The notes under the pieces are model-generated. The model had not been told where the DNA came from and searched no databases. It saw only the letters and a list, made by a program, of their open reading frames with translations. Position numbers and translations under genes: made by a program. A stretch of DNA of 23,699 nucleotides from Cymbomonas tetramitiformis (Eukaryota; Chlorophyta; Pyramimonadophyceae; Pyramimonadales; Pyramimonadaceae): assembly GCA_001247695.2 (NCBI GenBank), contig LGRX02015820.1:1-23699 (forward strand), written 5' to 3'. The stretch's first letter is position 1; each line of letters begins with the position of its first letter. Of the stretch, positions 18,738-23,699 are shown in pieces.

Positions 18738-19180
18738 TGGAAAATACTATGTATTTAGTACATATATTTGGAATGTAAGCTTGCACGATATCGCAAATAG
18801 CATATCATATTGATAGCGGCAAAGCACCTATAGAGAAAGACGGGACCTCTCTTATATTGACGGCTAATAGCAACATGTCATCAACCTTTCATGGCATATG
18901 ACACGTTGTAATGAACTAGGGGCAAGATGTTCATGGGATTCGCCGCGTCTTTCACAAGAAATAACCTTGAAATGAAAAAGTTATGACATTTTACTTTATT
19001 TTGAAACTGCAGATACCCTGTTTCGCTGGCCTACTGGTGATTTTGACACTGGTATCTCTTGTACTAGGAGTTCCAGGCATCTCCTGGACATGCGTCAAGC
19101 AGTAAACCTGCATTATATAACCCCCTGCTGTCACCATACAAATTTTAGGGGATTCGGAGGACCCCCCCTGACAAGTACTT
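18738..19180. other. No gene recognised
   Basis: AT-rich flank of the RecQ remnant with no coding frame or repeat that I can support. Confidence 0.3.
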
Positions 19181-19183
19181 CCA

Positions 19184-19260
19184 GAGTCTCCGGACGCCCA
19201 TAAGCTCAATCTGCGTTACAAACCCTAAGTAATATTCGCGCTATTTCGGTCCGGAGACTC
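19184..19260. repeat. 12-bp perfect inverted repeat
   Basis: GAGTCTCCGGAC at 19184-19195 is complementary to GTCCGGAGACTC at 19249-19260. It lies just outside the larger inverted-repeat element at 19274 and may be unrelated to it. Confidence 0.65.
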
Positions 19261-19273
19261 GGGTTCCAGAGTA

Positions 19274-19835
19274 ACGGTGAACACATCGCGGGCGACATCG
19301 CGGACACCATTGCCGCTGCCGATGCCGTTGCGTGACTGCTTACTCGTTACTGTGACACTCGTTCTTCGTTGACCCATCCCAATCCGCAATTGCATCGTAA
19401 AATTCTTCAGCTACAGTACGCAATTTCTTCAACGTTCCGCCGCCTCATGGGGCGAACGGTGCTGTGACTGCTGTGATACACGCAGGGATTTCCAAAGTGC
19501 TCGGCTACTTTTATTTTTCAGTTCGCTTATCATAATGTGTAAACTTATGATACTAAGTGTGCGCAGGTCATGTCGCAGGTATCCGATTGCGAGGAGGGAC
19601 GCGCGCTCTTGAGATGTGGAAGTCGAGGTTGGCGAATGCCAACCTTGCTTGGGATGAAACCCAACCATATCGAACCGTATACGTTCCTATACTGTAGCTG
19701 AAGAATTTTACGATGCAATTGCGGATTGGGATGGGTCAACGAAGAACGAGTGTCACAGTAACGAGTAAGCAGTCACGCAACGGCATCGGCCGCGGCAATG
19801 GTGTCCGCGATGTCGATGTGACATGTGTTCACCGT
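19274..19835. mobile_element. 562-bp element with ~145-bp terminal inverted repeats
   Basis: The left arm 19274-19418 begins ACGGTGAACACAT and ends CTTCAGCTACAGTA. The right arm 19690-19835 is its reverse complement with only a few changes, mostly near the outer ends. The 271-bp interior has no convincing coding frame; a small GGTTGGC/GCCAACC hairpin lies near 19627. This is the form of a non-autonomous foldback or MITE-type DNA transposon. No clear target-site duplication is visible at the edges, so an inverted duplication by another route is possible. Confidence 0.75.
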
Positions 19836-19950
19836 CTCGCGTCTGCTGCCGGCGACGTTCATTGTGGTCACTGTCTCACGCGATAGACGCAGCCGTGACA
19901 TGCAGTCATCAGAAAAGTTTGTCAAGTTCCCAGCGCCCGTACCCTGTCCC

Positions 19951-20028
19951 TTTTGAGATATAAATGTTCTAATGGGGGTGGGTATATAATTTTCGACCCA
20001 CCTCCCTTAGAACATTTATATCTCAAAA
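19951..20028. repeat. 78-nt near-perfect hairpin
   Basis: TTTTGAGATATAAATGTTCT at 19951 reads back as AGAACATTTATATCTCAAAA ending at 20028. The inner GGGGGTGGGT pairs with ACCCACCTCCC, giving a stem of about 32 bp with one or two mismatches and a loop of about 12 nt. It could be a MITE remnant, a foldback, or a small-RNA precursor; the sequence alone does not decide. Confidence 0.85.
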
Positions 20029-20159
20029 ACTAGTCCTACACTTTTTTATGGACATCGGATTCATATGCTCCTACTTCGAAAGTAATTTTCTAAATATAGA
20101 ACATATCAAGGGAAAATGTATAACTATTTATTTTGAATTTTCCCGCGATATTGACTTTC

Positions 20160-20182
20160 AGTTCCCATAAAATATGGGAATT
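20160..20182. repeat. Short palindrome
   Basis: TTCCCATAAAATATGGGAA, an 8-bp stem with a 3-nt loop. It lies in AT-rich DNA with no adjacent gene feature. Confidence 0.55.
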
Positions 20183-20539
20183 GTAATGAAAATTAAATAG
20201 CCCCAAATAACTGTGCACCCTGGTTTGGGCTATATCGCCGCAAGGTATCGCCCACGGAATTGTGGTAATAAGGGAACAGTTGTAATAAGGGTACACCCGC
20301 CTATACTGTGTCACTGTAACACTAACTGTTAACTGCAGAGCCTATTCAGTCCTGGAACGTGGAAGGCCAGTTTCGCTTCGACCTGCATTGCACTTCGACC
20401 GAATTCTCAGCCTTTCTAGGAAGAACTCTGGAAGAATTACAAAATCCGTAAGAATTACACACTACAAGGCCATATTGAATCGTCCAACCAAATTGTGGCA
20501 CAGCAGAGGTAGAAATCGACGCATGAGCTAGTGATATCC

Positions 20540-21162
20540 ATGACATCTTGCAGTGTTTGTGCACCTAGTAGTGTAGAGATGTCGCAGCATTGCAGCAGAC
20601 TTCATAAAAAGGGGGCGCACGTTATCAATATGCAGTTTTCGTCAAGCTTCTTGGTTACTCGAGCAGTCGGCCACACACCGCATAAACAAGCGGTGAGTTT
20701 GTACGGAAATGACGTCGAACAAAGTCACTGCCGTTCGCGCTGTCCTATTCGACTGTCCTTTGATCGCTCACTCCAACCCTATTAGATTTCCTCGCAGGTG
20801 CTGAAGAACTGTAGTAAGCAGAAGCATTTGTTGCATACGACGCCCAGCGCCCGAAAGGGAAGCATGCGGTTCAAGCGTTTGAGAGGCATTTTGTGTCAGC
20901 TCAACGAGACTCCTTCTGGAGAGGGCGAAGATAAGCTTAATGGAAACACAACGAATTTTTCGATTACCCATAATTCGTTGGCAGCATTGGTAAGTTGTTG
21001 CGGCAACTTATGTGGCCTGCACTTTATTTCTTTAAGTTTAAAAAATGAATATCCAGCCAAGTGAATGTGATTGTGGGGCCTCCAAGAAAGACGACGCGAG
21101 GCAGCCAATTCTTAAGCTGTTGAGCTATGAAAAGCTATGTGAATGGTGTGTTCTTGGCCCCG
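20540..21162 (+). CDS. Candidate gene, exons 1-3 (hydrophilic N-terminal part)
   Basis: ATG 20540 opens exon 1 (20540-20692, 51 codons), ending at donor GTGAGT. Acceptor TTTCCTCGCAG at 20797 starts exon 2 (20798-20989, 64 codons), ending at donor GTAAGT. An acceptor at 21056 starts exon 3 (21057-21162), ending at donor GTAAGG. The phases join in frame (0, 0, then 1). Splice signals this good in three consecutive exons with matching phases support a real gene. The product is basic with no recognised domain. Introns of 105 and 67 nt are reasonable for a compact protist gene. Confidence 0.45.
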
Positions 21163-21261
21163 GTAAGGTGTACTATTGTATTATTGTCACAGGTACTTCA
21201 TCTCCCTCTCACGCGTTTCGTGATATGGGGATCACTGGGTATCATAGCATGCCTTCTTCAG

Positions 21262-22312
21262 GACTTCCTTGGGGTGCGGCCTCTGCTTATCTCCCTCGAT
21301 CTCGGATTCGGCGTCATTTGTGCGCAGACCGTTGCAGCTCTATCGGGATACCGCACTGCCTCCTCCCCTTTATGAGTAAGAATGGATGGGTTACGACCTG
21401 GCAGATGCGCGCAGCTTGCTTTTGTATTCCTTCGCGAGGACAGTCTCAGTCTTCTTATCCACATCCCTGATCCCAGCCTGGCTTGTATGGTGCTAGGCTA
21501 TGATTGTAGTACGCGTTCCGGAGTCCGTTTGTGAGAAGTGCAATATTTAAAGACTGAGAGAAAAGCTCTAACTCAAAGTTGGATCTGACGTCTAAACCCT
21601 GCCATGGTGGGCGGGAGGCACGAACAGCTCGCCTTCGGGACGTACGTGCTCTCATACCTCGGCAACTCGTTTGTCAGACTAGGCACCCGGCACTGGCCCG
21701 AGTACCGACGCCCCCTTATTCTGGCCTTCTTCGCCGGCATCGCTCTCCTGGTGCGTGCGGCAACCTCTGGTTTCGAAGTGCCCGCCCGTGCCCCGTGTGA
21801 CTGGTCCTCGACAGCCGGGAAACCTTGTCGGGTTGCCCAGAGCCCAAGAAGTTGCCCAGCTCCGGACGCTTTGCCAAGGGTGTTCGCTCCCGGTCTCCCG
21901 TGCCCTCTTATACGGTCTGAGCCTCAAGGTCGCAGTCTCTGGCGCGGATGGTCACGGTTCGGCGCCGGGCTTCGGCGCACCCAAGGTTAGTGCTGTCGGC
22001 GCGGTTCAGCTGGCTTCAGCTCTTCGCGGCCGACTTTACCTCTTTGCTTCACGAGCCTAAAGGTCGGAGTGGTGAGGCAAGAGGGTCGTTTCCGCACGTC
22101 AGGATCGCACCCCACACTGCTCCCGGCTTCACACTCGAGGCCCGCGCCTCTGCCTGAGCAGCCTCAGCCGCAACCTCTGCAGATCTTACAGTGTACCCAT
22201 CTTAGTTCTTCTTTTGTCGGCGCAGGTGACCACTCTGTTTGTGTGGGCGATCCCGAGCCTTGTTCACGAAGCAGCCGACGTGGCGTTCCGACTCCAGAGC
22301 GAGGATCCGTAA
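21262..22312 (+). CDS. Candidate membrane-protein exons, possibly MTP18/MTFP1-like
   Basis: Four separated stretches encode hydrophobic segments in plus-strand frames: around 21190-21350 (FVIWGSLGIIACLL, then LDLGFGVICAQTVAAL), 21386-21496 (YDLADARSLLLYSFARTV, then STSLIPAWLVW), 21604-21775 (YLGNSFVRLGTRHWP, then LILAFFAGIALLVRAAT) and 22226-22312 (TTLFVWAIPSLVHEAADVAF, stop TAA). The last follows a strong acceptor, TTCTTCTTTTGTCGGCGCAG. The mix of short hydrophobic helices with IPAW, LGTRHWP and TTLFVWAIP faintly recalls the mitochondrial MTP18/MTFP1 inner-membrane family, but segment order is not a clean match. I could not find one splice path that joins all of them in frame. Some may belong to a second gene, since 21604 has a good ATG context (GCCATGG). 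Confidence 0.35.
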
Positions 22313-22399
22313 AACCCCGCCAGCTCACCCGCACCTCACCCCCAAAGCTAACTCGCTTTCAGAGGCCGATGCCACTCGCCTAGAGCTTTGCCAGCTGTC

Positions 22400-23200
22400 A
22401 CTTGGTTCAGCCGGGCGAGCCCTGTAGCAAGGCTACAGTCATAAGCTCGCCGTGCGCCAGGGATGACAATCCGCCTTCCCAGGTGTCTGCTGCAGAGCTC
22501 GAGTGTGCCTTACTGACAAAACCGAAGTGTATGGAGCTCACACCTGCTTGTTCCCAAGAGCCTACTTGCTTGGTTTGTATCCCCTTCCTCGAGAGTAATT
22601 TCTTAATATTACATGAATTATATCCGGTGCTGTTCGTACTTCCATGCGTTGCACAGGCTTCGGGAAGTGGCATTGCTCTAAACTCGGACTGGGTGTCATT
22701 GCAGTGTCTTTGCAGTGTCGTTGCAGACAAACCTGCCAAAAAAGCGTGACCCTTGCGCCTTGATGAATTGGTATGTGGGTGTGATGAGGTGAGCAGGTAT
22801 GTACTAGTGGGTGCGAAACTGCGGCAGCTGCTGGGAGACCAGGTGTGCCTGCGGCCCGTCGCTCGCTCCTGCCGGGAGACCAAGCATGCTTGCAGGGTCA
22901 CCTTGCGAGCTGCAAGTGACCCTGCAGGCTTGCTGCAGGCATGCACTCTGTGGCCCTGGTTGGGCGCTCCTCAAGGTTCCTGACAGCTGCACGAGGCATT
23001 TCTATGGCAGGTATGCGGTCAGCTGGAAGTCTTTCTGAAGATGGTTGCTGCAGCGTCAGAAGAAGCCCCGAACATGATTCTGGTACGGGCTCGGCCCCTG
23101 GCTCTCAGAGTGGTGAGCGCCAGAGGCCTGCGAGAGTCCTGAGGAGCGCGGGGCTTCCGTGCGTGACACTCCGAGACGGAAGTCAAGGACGGTATATGGG
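22400..23200. other. GC-rich region, no gene recognised
   Basis: Many overlapping open frames on both strands reflect high GC. None shows a known domain or a clear splice pattern. TTGCAGTGT-type words occur three times in tandem at about 22699-22727. Confidence 0.3.
22891..22926. repeat. Hairpin with ~15-bp stem
   Basis: TGCAGGGTCACCTTGC followed by GAGCT and GCAAGTGACCCTGCA gives a 15-bp stem with one bulged base and a 5-nt loop. Confidence 0.65.
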
Positions 23201-23381
23201 GAGGCGTGGCAGTAAGTGGAGAAGGGGGGCCGTGGACATGGAGTTGTGGTCGGGGTACAGGACGCGTGGGATAGTGGAGTGAGGTACGTGGCAGTGGGAG
23301 AAGGGGGCATTTTGAAGAGGGGGAAGGAGGTGGATAATGAGGGGTGCGGGGCGCATGGGGTAAATGGATTTGGATGGTGAA

Positions 23382-23530
23382 GGTGAGATCGAGGGAGGTG
23401 TGGGGCGGTGGACGAGGGGAGAATTCAGGAGGGACGCGATGGGGGGCGCCGGATGATGGTGAGATCGAGGGAGGTGTGGGGCGGTGGACGAGGGGGGAGA
23501 ATTCAGGAGGGACGCGATGGGCGCCGGATG
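23382..23530. repeat. 76-bp tandem duplication in G-rich DNA
   Basis: GGTGAGATCGAGGGAGGTGT starts at 23382 and again at 23458; the following bases to GGAGGGACGCGATGGG and GCGCCGGATG match, apart from small G-run length differences. The surrounding 23190-23699 is a G-rich, simple-composition strand with no supported gene. Confidence 0.85.
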
Positions 23531-23699
23531 CATGGGTCGCGATGGGCGTGCCGCTCGGGGAGCACATTAACAGGTAGCCGACGCAAGGGTTTGTCGGCGG
23601 CGGTGGAGATTTGGGGTGATGTGTGCAGAGGTGTGGTATTCTGGGTGAGCGGCGGACCCGGAGGCGCAGCAGGGATAAAGGAGGTGCGGAACACTGGGT

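Noticed and set aside
22407..22946. 179-codon minus-strand ORF
   Set aside because: It overlaps many other open frames in GC-rich DNA and has no motif or splice evidence.
23019..23567. Pro/His/Ser-rich minus-strand ORFs
   Set aside because: They are the complement of a G-rich simple strand that includes a 76-bp tandem duplication; composition explains the open frames.

Overview
The window is eukaryotic nuclear DNA that is rich in repeats. There is no bacterial-style gene packing. Open frames are short and broken, candidate GT-AG introns are visible, and the recognisable proteins are retroelement or helicase pieces. I infer a unicellular alga or similar protist. The reasons are degenerate plant/algal-type CCCTAAA repeats near 2380-2412, a chromodomain Ty3/gypsy element carrying a cytosine methyltransferase, and a short AT-rich gene resembling those of algal giant viruses. 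The species cannot be fixed from the sequence.

Layout. 1-1140: low-complexity DNA with a 48-bp direct repeat and no gene seen. 1250-1671 (minus): an AT-rich, frameshifted ORF with a giant-virus-like N-terminal motif. 1728-2517: two tandem copies of a ~380-bp AT-rich unit containing an 18-bp inverted repeat and telomere-like bases. 3177-4644 (plus): a GC-richer region that may be a spliced host gene. 5018-5692: a 33-bp minisatellite. 5700-7480: no gene seen. 7509-7623 (minus): a tRNA-Ala-derived SINE with 9-bp target duplications. 8920-9175: a cluster of CTAACG/CGTTAG palindromes. 9519-9791: a tandem duplication. 9990-10570 (minus): an unrecognised ORF plus a diverged partial second copy.

10984-12973 (plus): the 5' half of a LINE (unknown N-terminal region plus AP endonuclease), broken by one frameshift and one nonsense codon and lacking reverse transcriptase. 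13144-14900 (minus): the 3' end of a Ty3/gypsy chromovirus. It has the integrase C-terminus, a chromodomain and, fused in the same frame, a DNA cytosine-5 methyltransferase domain. A polypurine tract and a candidate 3' LTR follow. 14940-15445: a 26-bp minisatellite at the truncated 5' edge of that element. 15594-17694: an 11-copy 195-bp satellite with an open 65-codon frame. 17749-18737 (plus): a RecQ helicase pseudogene abutting the satellite. 19274-19835: a 562-bp element with ~145-bp inverted ends. 19951-20028: a long perfect-looking hairpin. 20540-22312 (plus): a candidate multi-exon gene with several membrane-spanning exons. 22400-23699: GC-rich DNA with small repeats and no recognised gene.

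The genes do not form a pathway; the window reads as an accessory or subtelomere-like graveyard of mobile elements around one or two possible host genes. The most interesting object is the chromodomain-methyltransferase retrotransposon. One reading frame there combines chromatin targeting, integration and DNA methylation.
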